NCBI RefSeq assembly: GCF_000372725.1
Contig: NW_005202428.1
Span: 1,426,276-1,490,275, forward strand
Direction of reading: 5' to 3'
DNA from: Emiliania huxleyi CCMP1516
Lineage: Eukaryota; Haptophyta; Isochrysidales; Noelaerhabdaceae
Length of the DNA stretch: 64,000 bases
Position numbers and translations under genes: made by a program. Below the pieces are notes generated by a model, which was given only the letters and a program-made list of their open reading frames with translations, ran no database searches and was not told the origin of the DNA. Of this stretch, positions 20,354-34,062 are shown in pieces. Numbering within the stretch: position 1 is the stretch's first letter; every line of letters begins with the position of its first letter.

Positions 20354-20797
20354 CTGCGCCCAATGGATGCCCTTCCGCGCTGGGGCCAATGCGAGGGCGA
20401 CCCGCAGCGCCGCAGGCGCGAAGAGCGCCGGGCGCGGCCGAGGCGGCGCTGAGAGCCGAGCGCACCACCCACCACGCATTTCTCATGTAGCGCGCCTCGC
20501 CCGAGCTCGTCTCCTTTTCCTTTCTTCCTTCTGTTTTTTATTACGCGACCGCCTCAAGTGGCACTTGGCAGTAGAGCCAGTAATGGCGGATTTACATCGT
20601 CCACATCGTTTCTCGCGACACGCGAGCTCTACCTCTAGCAGCTGCGCTAATTTAGCGCACATCGGCCAGCAGCCGCTGGGCGCAGCACTGGAGTCTGAAC
20701 TGCTGTCAGTGCGCCCCGCTGAGTGTGAGAGCGCGGCGGTCCTCACCGCACGCCATCCACCAGCCGCCGCGGCCAATTGTGGATGTGGTCACTACCG
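20354..20797. other. Intergenic region between two converging genes
   Basis: The 3' flanks of the ankyrin and TrmJ-like genes. A TTTTTTATTACGCGAC stretch lies at about 20530. No further gene seen. Confidence 0.5.
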
Positions 20798-21225
20798 TCA
20801 CCCCTCCCTCTCCTGCTCCCTCTCGCTGTCCCCTCCACCATCCTCGACGGCGCCTCTACCTCCTCCCTTTGGCACCACCAGCGCCTGCAGCGAGCCGCGC
20901 AGCAGCGAGGCCTCGCCCTTGCTCGGCTGTGCGCGCAGCACGAGCCGCCGCAACTTCGCCATCGCCGCCGCCGCGCGAGAGCGCTCCTGCGCCCTCCCCT
21001 CCTCCGGCCCGTACTGCGAGTGCAGCGCACGGTTGCCCCCGAAGAAGTTCGCCTCCCACAGCCTCTCCTCCCAGAAGCGGAGCAGCGAGTCGACCTAGGT
21101 GAGGTAAGGTGGGGGACACTTCTCCGCGCGAGAGCCGTGCAGTCCACCCCCTCTCCATGTCCCAAGGCCGGAGCCCCGCGGCATTGAGAGGACAGTGCAC
21201 GTGGGTGAGGTGTATTGTGTTGTGC

Positions 21226-21286
<61 letters not shown>

Positions 21287-21289
21287 CGC

Positions 21290-21325
<36 letters not shown>

Positions 21326-22219
21326 CGTGTGTGTGGCGTGTGTGGCGTGTGTCGTGTGGCGTGCGTGCGAGGGAACCTGCCCGAGAGGCGCACGCGCACC
21401 GCTGCCGCCCTCCGCCTCTGCCGCGGCCTCGTCGGCGTCGTAGGCTTGCCGCGCCACCTCGTACTGGTTCTCGCCCTCGGCGATCGCGCCCCACTCGTAG
21501 CAGACCAGCAGCACCGCCTGTGGACATGCACAGAGACCGAGCTCGAGGACGCTGCTCCGCGCTGCCCCCGCTCGGAGTGGCGGAGCCTGCGCGAGGTTGA
21601 GGGACGAGAAGCCGGGGAAAGTGGGGATCGTGACGATGGCGTTCGCCGCGTCGAGCTCCGCGTTGCTCAGCCCATTCTTCTCGCTCCCAAACATGAGCCC
21701 GACCCGCTCGCCGCGCGCTATCGCCGCGGCGGCCAGCGCCATCGCCTCTCGAGGCGCGTAGACGGGAATGCGGCTCTCGCGCGGCCGCGCTGTCGTCGCG
21801 AGGACCAGCTGCAGGTCAGCGACCGCGTCGGCGGCCGTCTCGTGCGTCTCGCAGCGGCGCAAGATCGGAGCTGCACCCGAGGCGCGCAGCACAGCCTCGT
21901 CGCTCTGTGCGTGTGCCGTCGGATCAACCAGCCGGAGGTCGGAGAGCCCAAAGTTGAGCATGGCGCGCGCGGCGGCACCAACATTGCCATCGTCAAAAGG
22001 GCGGCACAGCAGCACGCTAGGCACCGCGCTCCCACGCGCAACGGCGGCCTCATACGCAGCTGTCTTGGTCGGCGTGATCGGCCGAGCTGCCTTTGGGCCG
22101 CACTTTGGAGCCGGTGAGCCGTCCGGCCAAGCGACTGCTGCCGTCGAGAGCAGGGCGGCGGCTGCGAGAGGGAGCATGTATGTACGGAGCACAGAGCTTT
22201 CGAGACCTCGAAAGAGCAA
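20798..22219 (-). CDS. TrmJ/SpoU-family RNA 2'-O-methyltransferase
   Basis: SPOUT methyltransferase that would transfer methyl from SAM to a ribose 2'-OH of tRNA or rRNA. Exons: 22219-21587, 21517-21377, 21094-20798 (356 residues). SpoU motif 1: DGNVGAAARAMLNFGLSDLRLVDP; motif 2: VGLMFGSEKNGLSNAELDAA; motif 3: SSLNLAQ-AVLLVCYEWG, split by intron 1. The C-terminal helix (MAKLRRLVLRAQPSKGEASLLRGSLQAL) is the TrmJ-type extension. The N-terminus (MLPLAAAALLSTAAVAWPDG from a second Met at 22177) is a good signal peptide with an AxA-type cleavage site, so an organelle reached through the ER, such as a secondary plastid, is plausible. Intron donors are GC and GT; intron 2 holds a long (GT)n. Confidence 0.88.
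21095..21376 (-). repeat. TrmJ intron 2 with (GT)n/(AC)n microsatellite
   Basis: A 282-nt GT-AG intron. About 21227-21360 is nearly pure GT on the plus strand with a few GC and GGC interruptions. Its six frames all give long artificial Cys-Val or His-Thr ORFs, which are not genes. Confidence 0.85.
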
Positions 22220-22429
22220 ATAGCAAAAAGCGTAAGTGGGCGGGGCCCTCTACTCGCCAGCGTGCCGTCGACCTTCACCGCGCCCAAAAAGCAAGAAAAA
22301 TATGGGCCAACGCGCACCCTCGCCCTTGACAGAGTACCGTATGCCTCCAGCACCGCCTCAGACACTCACCCCCAGCCCTACAGCTACACTCAGCGCCCCC
22401 CAGCCCGCGCGCCTATGTGCTGAATCGAC

Positions 22430-22575
22430 TTACACCAGGGCAATGCCGCCGATCCGCCCCGCCCCCATTGGCGCAACCGTCTCCCACGCGTTCAGCGCCG
22501 GATCGTACCGCTCGACTGAGCTGAGGCGGCCGTCAGCAGAGTCGCCGCCCACAGCACACAGCTTGAAATCACCAC
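22430..22575 (-). pseudogene. Isolated kelch-repeat fragment
   Basis: The minus strand reads KLCAVGGDSADGRLSSVERYD, PALNAWETVAPMGAGRIGG, IALV then TAA at 22432-22430. This is one complete kelch repeat (GG, YD, W-x-x-x-xPM spacing). No Met or neighbouring repeat is in frame. Either the last exon of an otherwise lost kelch protein or an exon duplicate. Confidence 0.5.
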
Positions 22576-22663
22576 GTCGCCCGCGACACGTGTCGCCGAT
22601 ACCTCACGGGAGTCGAGAGGAGTCGAGACGATCTCATTCGAGACGACTCGTAGACGGCTTAGT

Positions 22664-24064
22664 TCACTCTGCGCTGGCGTTGCGCGCCTCGATCTTCTTG
22701 GGCAGCAGCTGGTTCGTCAGGTCCTCTCCGTGGCCTAGGAAGCCGTCCTCGCCCTTGCCCCACGTGAAGACGGCGCCGTCGGCGGTGATGGCGAGGCTGT
22801 GGTCCTCTCCCGCCAGGACAGCGGCGACGCGCTGCCTAGCAAAGGCCTCGACCTTCTTCGGCAGCAGCTGCAGCTGCTCGTCGCCGTGGCCCAACTTGCC
22901 AAGGCGTCCACCGCCCCAGCTCCAGAGGGCGCCGTCGGCGGTGAGGGCGAGGCTGTGCATATCTCCAGCCGACAGAGCAACGACACACTGGTCAAAGGCG
23001 TCGACCTTCTCGGGCAGCAGCTGGTTCTGCTGGTCGCCGTGGCCTAGCTGGCCCCCGGCTCCATAGCCCCAGCTCCAGACAGCGCCGTCGGCGGTGATGG
23101 CGAGGCTGTGCAGACATCCAGCCGACACAGCGACGACGCGCTGGCCAGCAAAGGCCTCGATCTTCTTCGGCTGCCACTGGTTCTGCTCGTCGCCGTGGCC
23201 CGGCTGGCCAAAGTTTCCACCGCCCCAGCTCCAGACGGCTCCGTCGGCGGTGAGGGCGAGGCTGTGAGCCCCTCCCGCCGAGACAGCGACGACGCGCTGG
23301 TCAGCAAAGCCCTCGACCTTCTTGGGCAGCAGCTGGTTCTGCTGGTTGCCGTGGCCCAGCTGGCCAGAGACTCCACCGCCCCAGCTCCAGACGGCGCCGT
23401 CGGCGGTGAGGGCGAGGCTGTGAAAGGGTCCCGCCGACACAGCGACGACGCGCTGGCCATCAAAGGCCTCGACGTTCTTGGGCAGCAGCTGAGACTGATG
23501 GTCGCCGTGGCCCAGGCTGCCAAAGTCTCCACGGCCCCAGCTCCAGACAACTCCGTCGGCGGTGAGGGCGAGGCTATGCATAAGTCCAGCCGACACGCTC
23601 ACGGCGCGCTCGCCGCCCAGCGGGGAAGGGAGGCGTGTCGGCGTGTTGAGCCGCGTCACGCCCTCGCCGTGCCCAAGGAGGGCGTGATCCGGCGCAGAGC
23701 CGCACGACGAGAGCCGCCCCTCGCCATCAATGAAGAGGCTGTGCGTATAGCCTGCAGCCGCCCTCGCCGGCGGGTTGGACTCGCGCAGCAACGCCGAATA
23801 GCACAGCCACCGCACGGCGCAGCTCTCGCCCTCTGGCTGCGCCGGCAGCTCGAAGCCGCGCTCTTGCGCCCACAAGCGAATGCCCTCTAGCGCGAGCGAG
23901 GCGTGGAAGAGCAGCGAGACGGCCGCGAAACGAGCGATGTCGGCGGGGTCGCAGCGGGAGATGACGCGCGCGAGGAGCTCAAGGGGCAGGTCGGTGAGGG
24001 GGCAGTGTGCGGCGGCGGCGGCGGCGGCGGCGAGGCGGCACGAGCGGCGCCGCATTATGCACAT
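22664..24064 (-). CDS. F-box protein with RCC1 repeats
   Basis: A single-exon frame of 466 residues. Residues about 22-57 (PLTDLPLELLARVISRCDPADIARFAAVSLLF) are an F-box, which links Skp1/cullin ubiquitin ligases to substrates. From about residue 105 on, seven RCC1 blades follow, with the repeating pattern VSAGxxHSLALTADGAVWSWG, then GQLGHGDQQNQLLPKKVEAF. The blades are extremely alike at DNA level (period about 156 bp), so the array looks recently expanded or homogenised. An RCC1 propeller binds a target protein; this one is unlikely to be the Ran exchange factor because the blades are too uniform and the F-box is present. Start at 24064 or 24055 (poly-Ala leader). Confidence 0.9.
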   Translation of the reverse strand: MCIMRRRSCRLAAAAAAAAHCPLTDLPLELLARVISRCDPADIARFAAVSLLFHASLALEGIRLWAQERGFELPAQPEGESCAVRWLCYSALLRESNPPARAAAGYTHSLFIDGEGRLSSCGSAPDHALLGHGEGVTRLNTPTRLPSPLGGERAVSVSAGLMHSLALTADGVVWSWGRGDFGSLGHGDHQSQLLPKNVEAFDGQRVVAVSAGPFHSLALTADGAVWSWGGGVSGQLGHGNQQNQLLPKKVEGFADQRVVAVSAGGAHSLALTADGAVWSWGGGNFGQPGHGDEQNQWQPKKIEAFAGQRVVAVSAGCLHSLAITADGAVWSWGYGAGGQLGHGDQQNQLLPEKVDAFDQCVVALSAGDMHSLALTADGALWSWGGGRLGKLGHGDEQLQLLPKKVEAFARQRVAAVLAGEDHSLAITADGAVFTWGKGEDGFLGHGEDLTNQLLPKKIEARNASAE

Positions 24065-24139
24065 TTTTGTATACCGCGAGAAAAAGAATTTTCTGCGCGC
24101 ACTGGGCTCGCGACTGCATCCCAGTTGTCAGATGTCACG

Positions 24140-24544
24140 ATGCATCCGAAGGGGACCCCAGCGCCGGCATCATCCGTAGAGGCACGAGTGTTCGAAGAGA
24201 GAGTGGACCTGAGCAACAACATGACGTGTAGGCAAATGATCGGAGTGGGAGTCAGAAATGTGGTCCTTGCGCGAGGGGAGCTTGATAGACTCGAGGGGCC
24301 AGGATACGCCGCGAGGAGGACGGAGTTGCGCAAGGCGAAAGAAGCCGCGAGAACAAGGGACCGGCAGGCGGCGGCGTCGCAGGACGAGGCAGAAGAGAAC
24401 GACGCGACAGAGGAGGAAGTGACAAGGGAGAGACCGACGAGAGTGGGACGGCCGCGAGGTGGCATGAAGGTTGCAGCGAGAAGCGGCGAGAGACTGCGAA
24501 AAGAGATACGAAGAGGCAGACTCCCCAGGGTGGGCGACGGCTAG
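24140..24544 (+). mobile_element. Copy 1 of the MHPKGTP/AT-hook repeat element with intact ORF
   Basis: An open frame of 134 residues from ATG at 24140 (MHPKGTPAPASSVEARVFEE) to TAG. The centre (ARGELDRLEGPGYAARRTEL, then a long charged helix with RTRDRQAAASQDEAEENDAT) is followed by RVGRPRGGMKVAARSGERL, where GRPRGG is an AT-hook-like core, and ends RRGRLPRVGDG. The same protein, with the same start and stop, recurs at 43270-43680 and partly at 32330-32790, 33053-33217 and 51752-51950. Repetition with a conserved frame and a conserved 3' tail marks it as part of a mobile or amplified element. No known family recognised. Confidence 0.65.
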
Positions 24545-25015
24545 CGCATCACACTCCTCTCCTTAAAATCCCTGTGTGGTGGCGGCGTGCCGTTCTCCCA
24601 TCCCTCCCTTGGGTTGTGTGGTTTCTTTCTTTCTTTCTTTCTTTGCATCCCTGAAGGTTGCAGCGAGAATCGGCGAGAGACTGCGAAAAGAGATAGGAAG
24701 AGGCAGACTCCCTAGGGTGGGCGACGGCTAGCGCATCACACTCCTCTCCTTAAAATCCCTGTGTGGTGGCGGCGTGCCGTCCTCCCATCCCTCCCTTGGG
24801 TTGTGTGGTTTCTTTCTTTCTTTCTTTCTTTGCATCCCTGAAGGTTGCAGCGAGAATCGGCGAGAGACTGCGAAAAGAGATAGGAAGAGGCAGACTCCCT
24901 AGGGTGGGCGACGGCTAGCGCATCACACTCCTCTCCTTAAAATCCCTGTGTGGTGGCGGCGTGCCGTCCTCCCATCCCTCCCTTGGGTTGTCTGTTTTCT
25001 TTCTTTCTTTCTTTA
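24545..25015 (+). repeat. Tandem copies of the element's 3' end (about 183-bp unit)
   Basis: Three consecutive units, each containing AAGGTTGCAGCGAGAA, the ORF's last codons, CTAGCGCATCACACTCCTCT, CCTTAAAATCCCTGTGTGG, GTGCCGTCCTCCCATCCC and a (TTTC)n tail. Unit starts are about 24472, 24654 and 24837. Such 3'-end reiteration ending in a simple repeat is typical of some non-LTR retroelements or of tandem amplification. Confidence 0.8.
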
Positions 25016-25303
25016 CTGCATCCCTGGAGATGACTGCTCTATTTATTTATTTACTGCATCCAATGACCCCATCGTACCCGCGCATCGACGGAGCGTCCGC
25101 CCGCCATGCCGTGATGAGACCACTCCGTCGCCGCATCGGTGCCGTAATGTTACTCCGTATCCTCGCCCGTCTACGTTGCTCCCCGCAGGAATTCCCGCAG
25201 TTGCGCCGCTGCCTTTCTCGACCCCAAGAAATGAATCCCAAAACGGTCGTCCCTTCCTCCGCCCGGGCACAAATCGGCAGAGCTCGTCCGCGCTCCGGCG
25301 ACA

Positions 25304-27225
25304 ATGGTGAAACGGGCGGGCCTCGCGGTGGTATACCTCTCGGTCTTCATTGACATGTGAGAGAGTGGCCCGGCAGCAACGCCCGCCGTTGCATACGCCC
25401 ACACCGTGTTGGCCATGTCCTGCGGCCTTGAATGAAGCCATCCAGCCCGCAGCGAACCGCCACCTCCGCCTGAGAGTTGAAGCCGGCCAGCCTACTCCTC
25501 CTCTTTTCCCGCGCGCTCTGCTCCCACCCACTGAATCGCGTCGCCTCCAGGTTTGGCATGCTCATGGCTGTACCTGTGATTCCCTACCTTATTCAGGAGA
25601 ACTTGGGTGCGAGCCGGCCCCCACTCCCCTCTCCTCCCTCCCCCCTTTGCATTCTCCCACTCGTAGCTTTTCTTCTAACAGGCTGCACCGGGGGTGGCTC
25701 CTCTGACAGCGCCCTAATGCTACCGCCACCGCCGCCCCTCGATTGTGACGCGCCAGAGCAGCTGATCGCAGACGAGAGCGAAGCTGACAAGTGCGAAGGC
25801 GCCTCCTTCTACGGCGCGCTGGCGGCGGCGCTCTATCAGTTTGCAATGTTCTTCGCCACGCCGCTGACCACGCAGCTGAGCGACAAGTATGGCCGACGAC
25901 GCTTCTTCATCATCGGCTTCATGGGCTCATCGATCGGCTTTATGATAATCGCCGTCGCGGGCTCGAACATCGGCTTGCTTGTCGGCCGCTTCATTGGCGG
26001 CTTCTTCTCGGCGTCGCCACCTCTAGCGCAGGCTTACATCTCGGACTCGGTCCCTCCCGAGCGGGCGCCGGCCTACCGAGCTCGACTCATGTCGTGCTTT
26101 CAAGCGGCGCTAGTTTTCGGCCCTGGCTTCGGCGGCGGCCTAGCGCAGTTTGGCAACACCGTCCCCTTCTTCGCCTCGAGCGGCATGGCTTTCATGGGCT
26201 TCCTGCTCTCGCTCTTCTTCCTCGACGAGCCGCAAAAGCCGCCAAAGCGCGAGGGGAAGCAAAGCAGCGTCATGGAAGGCACCGGCATGCGCAAGTCCGC
26301 GGTGTACCGCTCGAGATTGCCTCTCATCTACACCATCTACTGCGCCACATTTCTGGTCTTCTTTGGCTTCCAGATGTTCATCGCGATGTTTGGCTTCTGG
26401 CTCCTCGATAAGCTCGGCTGGGGGCCCGGTGAGTTTGGCTTTGTCACGACAGCCACGGGCGCCCTGCCAGCCGGCGCGGGAACACCTGTCCAGATTTGTC
26501 TGAGCCGTTCTCCTCACGATCTAGGCACGGTCGGCATCATCGCTAATCTCGGCTTCTTCGCGCGTATAGCCAGGTGGCTGGGGGGGATGCACAAGGTAGC
26601 AATCCTCGGCACGGTCCTCAACGTCGTGGGCTGGCTCGGTGTGACCGCCACGCAAAAGTCGGGCCCGTGCGACGGAAAGTTCACGCTCGACGGCGGGCTT
26701 GTCGTGATTCTCGCGCTCTCTTTTGGCCACTCGGTGGGCTTCACCTTCTACAACACAGCGCAGGCCGTCATGGTCTCGATGTATGCTGACAAGGCGGAGC
26801 AAGGCAAGTGGCAGGGCCGATCCACGTCCATCCAGGCGATCGCCGGCTTCACGGGGCCGCTGCTCGGCGGCTGGCTCTACGAGAACTGGAACTGGGAGCT
26901 GCTCCCCCTGCTCACGTCCGGCTGCAACTTCCTTGCGATGCTGCTCATATGCCGCGTGCTCGTCATGCACAGACGACTTCCCGAAAACACGTTGCCCAAG
27001 CCGGGGGCCGCTGCTGTGAGCGAGAAGGAGGACGTCGAGACCGCCGAGGACGGCCCGCTGACGCCGACTGAGAGAGAGGAGCTCGAGGCGCTGCGAGAGG
27101 AGGTGAAGGAGCTGCGCAGCCTCATGTCCGGACTGGAGGAGATGCTCACCGAGGAGCAATTCTCCAGCCTAGGGGCCAGCTCGAGCTTAGCGCAGGTGGT
27201 CAACCCGCGGCTGACGATGCACTGA
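25304..27225 (+). CDS. MFS transporter (TetA/multidrug-like)
   Basis: Twelve-helix secondary transporter. Four exons: 25304-25356, 25551-25606, 25682-26458, 26525-27225, summing to 528 residues. Exon 1 supplies MVKRAGLAVVYLSVFIDM, completing helix 1 with exon 2 (FGMLMAVPVIPYL). The loop 2-3 signature is LSDKYGRRRFFIIGF (motif A, GxxxDRxGRR-like), followed by LLVGRFIGGFFSASPPLAQAYISD (motif C-like region). The second half repeats the pattern (ANLGFFARIARWLGG, then MVSMYADKAEQGKWQGRSTSI). A cytosolic C-terminal tail carries a coiled coil (TPTEREELEALREEVKELRS). The luminal loop 1 is Pro/Cys-rich (CTGGGSSDSALMLPPPPPLD). Substrate not inferable. Introns: GT, GT, GC. Confidence 0.9.
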
Positions 27226-27637
27226 CTGCCTAAGCACCCAGGCACCATGCGCTCGCTCCCCATGGCCGTTCCGCTCGGCCTCCACAGCTCCACGCAGTGC
27301 CGCACTCCGCATGCCGTCTGGGAGGCTCGCTGAGATTGATATGTGATTTAGAACAGGGGAGCCTTCACCTAGCTCGTTGACTTGTCGCCTAGTTGGTCCG
27401 GTGACTTGTCCGGTGTCTCTCCCATGTCATCGATCTCGATCAGCCCCTTGGAGTATGGTCTATGGAGTGTGAAGGCGTCGTAGCCCTCCGGTCTACTGAA
27501 GATCCGCAGGGCTGAAGCGAAAAAAAAGCAAGCGAGTGGATCTCGATCACATGCGATCTCGAGACACCACACACGACGCAGCAGCCAGCACGCACACTCC
27601 GATCTGCCATCTGCATTTTTCGAGAAACTGTGTGTCG

Positions 27638-32008
<4,371 letters not shown>

Positions 32009-32154
32009 TGGCTGACCGCGAAAAGCTCACGATTGTGCTTAGTGTGAGAGCGGAGCCCGCAGTTCGCAGCGACTCACCGACTCGGAATGTGGAAGCACCC
32101 AGGCTGGGCGCCGGTTTCCCAGCCGGGCGGTCGAAAAGAATTTTACGAGTGCGC

Positions 32155-32800
32155 GAGGAGAGCCTGTGTGGTGGCGGCGTGCCGTCCTCCCATCCCTCCC
32201 TTGGGTTGTCTGTTTTCTTTCTTTCTTTCTTTTTAAAATCCCTGTGTGGTGGCGGCGTGCCGTCCTCCCATCCCTCCCTTGGGTTGTCTGTTTTCTTTCT
32301 TTTCTTTCTTTCTTCGAGGAGAGCTCGATAGACTCGATCGAGGGGCCAGGATATGCAGCGAGGAGCAGGAGGACGGAGCTGCGCCGAAAGGCGCAAGAAG
32401 CAGCGAGAACAAGGGACCGGCAGGCGGCGGCGGCGTCGCAGAACGAGGCAGAGGAGAGCGACGCGACAGAAGAAGAAGCGACAAGGGAGAGCCGTGTTCT
32501 CTGTTTTCTCTACCGACCGCGCGGAAAAAGAAAGAATTCGTGTGTGGCCCCTGAGAGCATACTGACAATTGCGCCGAAAGGCGAAAGAAGCCGAGAGAAC
32601 AAGGGAACGACAGGCGGCGGCGGCGCAGGACGAGGCAGAAGAGAACGACGCGACAGAGGAGGAAATGACAAGGGAGAGAACGACGAGAGTGGGACGACCG
32701 CGAGGTGGCATGAAGGTTGCAGCGAGAATCGGCGAGAGACTGCGAAGAGAGATAGGAAGAGGCGGACGCCCAAGGGTGGGCGACGGCTAGCGCACCACAC
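32155..32800 (+). mobile_element. Copy 2 of the MHPKGTP/AT-hook element, internally rearranged
   Basis: The 3' tail (GTGTGGTGGCGGCGTGCC...(TTTC)n) appears twice at 32166-32315, then the ORF's middle part (GAGCTCGATAGACTCGA...EEQEDGAAPKG) from 32319, broken by an unrelated roughly 90-bp segment (about 32492-32568), then the ORF's end (RVGRPRGGMKVAARIGERL...PRVGDG) to TAG at 32788-32790, then the tail again to about 32885. No intact ORF remains. Confidence 0.65.
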
Positions 32801-33052
32801 CCCTCTCCTTAAAATCCCTGTGTGGTGGCGGCGTGCCGTCCTCCCCATCCCTCCCTTGGGTTGTCCGTTTTCTTTCTTTTTTTACACTGGGCACCGAAAA
32901 GAATTTAACGCAATCCGACACGAAAAGAATTTGACGAGGGGAATTTGCCAGCCGTGTTCGGACCAGAGTGTTCCAGTCCCGTACCTACCCAGTATTGTGC
33001 GAAAAAGAATTTTACGTGTTTGAAACCCTCTCCGTCTCGCACAACTGTCACG

Positions 33053-33217
33053 ATGCACCCGAAGGGGACCCCAGCGCCAGCATCAGCCGTGAAGGCACAA
33101 GTGTTCGAAAAGAGAGTGGACCTGAGCAACAATATGACTTGGCGGCAAATGATCGCAGTGGGCGTCAGAAGAGTCGTCCTTGCGCGTCCGAGGAGATCCT
33201 CGCGCAAGGACGACTAG
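33053..33217 (+). mobile_element. Copy 3 of the MHPKGTP element, 5' part only
   Basis: ATG at 33053, MHPKGTPAPASAVKAQVFEK, then DLSNNMTWRQMIAVGVRRVV. Identity stops at LAR, where CGTCC followed by an inverted copy (GAGGATCCTCGCGCAAGGACGA) diverts it to a stop. The inverted repeat CGTCCTTGCGCG/CGCGCAAGGACG flanks the break. Confidence 0.65.
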
Positions 33218-34062
33218 CAGAGCTCACCTCCCGAGCTGAGACCTGATTAAATTTGGATTGCGATTTGCAAATTGCAATTCCACTGGATTGCAATCGGATT
33301 GACTCTCGGGATTGCCCCCGCCGCGAGTTTTTTTTCGCCCGCCCGAAAAGAAGAATTCCAGCCCTGGAATTCTTCCCCGAAAAAGAAATCCATACGGGTA
33401 CTCCGGGGGGGTCCCCTACCCCGCACTGGCTGTGAACAGTCCCCGAACCCACACTTGGGACCCGTAGCATATACGCATATTAGACGGGGGGAGATAGGCA
33501 GGACGAGTGTCGCGCAACTCCATCATTACCCCTCGGGAAAAGTGTGGCGATTCGATATCGTTTGTGCTTGAGCACTTGAGCACTGGATAGGGCCGATTCC
33601 GCGTGGTACGGGACCCCTCGATCGTCTCGCCCTCCCTCTCTGGCGTGTTCATTGGGGGGGGTCATAACAAACACGCTACACGGTACAGGATCGAGGTGCA
33701 CGCTGCCGAAGCAGTGTCGTCCCCCCTCTCCCCGACGGCGATGGCGGTGTGACCGATCGAGCTACAAGAGGAACTTGTTCAGCAGGATCCGGGTTAGTCT
33801 CTCGAGTTACGAGTATCGTCTGTGACTGTGTGTGTGTGACCTTTCCTATCAAGCATAATGCTTCGTTGCCCATTGTCCGCTGCTGTACTGTACTCTGGCC
33901 TCTTCTCCGTCGCAAGGGCCCCGCCCCCCCCAGAGCTGGGGGCGGGGCCCGCGCAGGGAACTTCTAGTATTCATAAATAATCTAATCCGCTAATCCGCCC
34001 CCCGACCCGCGCGTCCATCCATTCGCAGATTGCCGACACCGTGGACCAAGTCAGTGGGGGCC
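33218..34062. other. Repeat-flanking intergenic region
   Basis: Contains an AT-rich patch of ATTGCA/TTGCAAT-type direct and inverted words (about 33245-33310) and a CCCCCC/GGGGGG pair around 33925-33950 that could pair. It presumably includes the promoter of the metallopeptidase gene. No gene seen. Confidence 0.5.

Noticed and set aside
21109..21600. Cys-Val and His-Thr repeat ORFs
   Set aside because: Translations of a GT/AC microsatellite inside a TrmJ intron.
24055..24465. Minus-strand MPPRGRPTLV... ORFs, present at each AT-hook element copy
   Set aside because: They are the reverse complement of the conserved plus-strand ORF; the plus frame has a constant start and stop across copies and better protein character.
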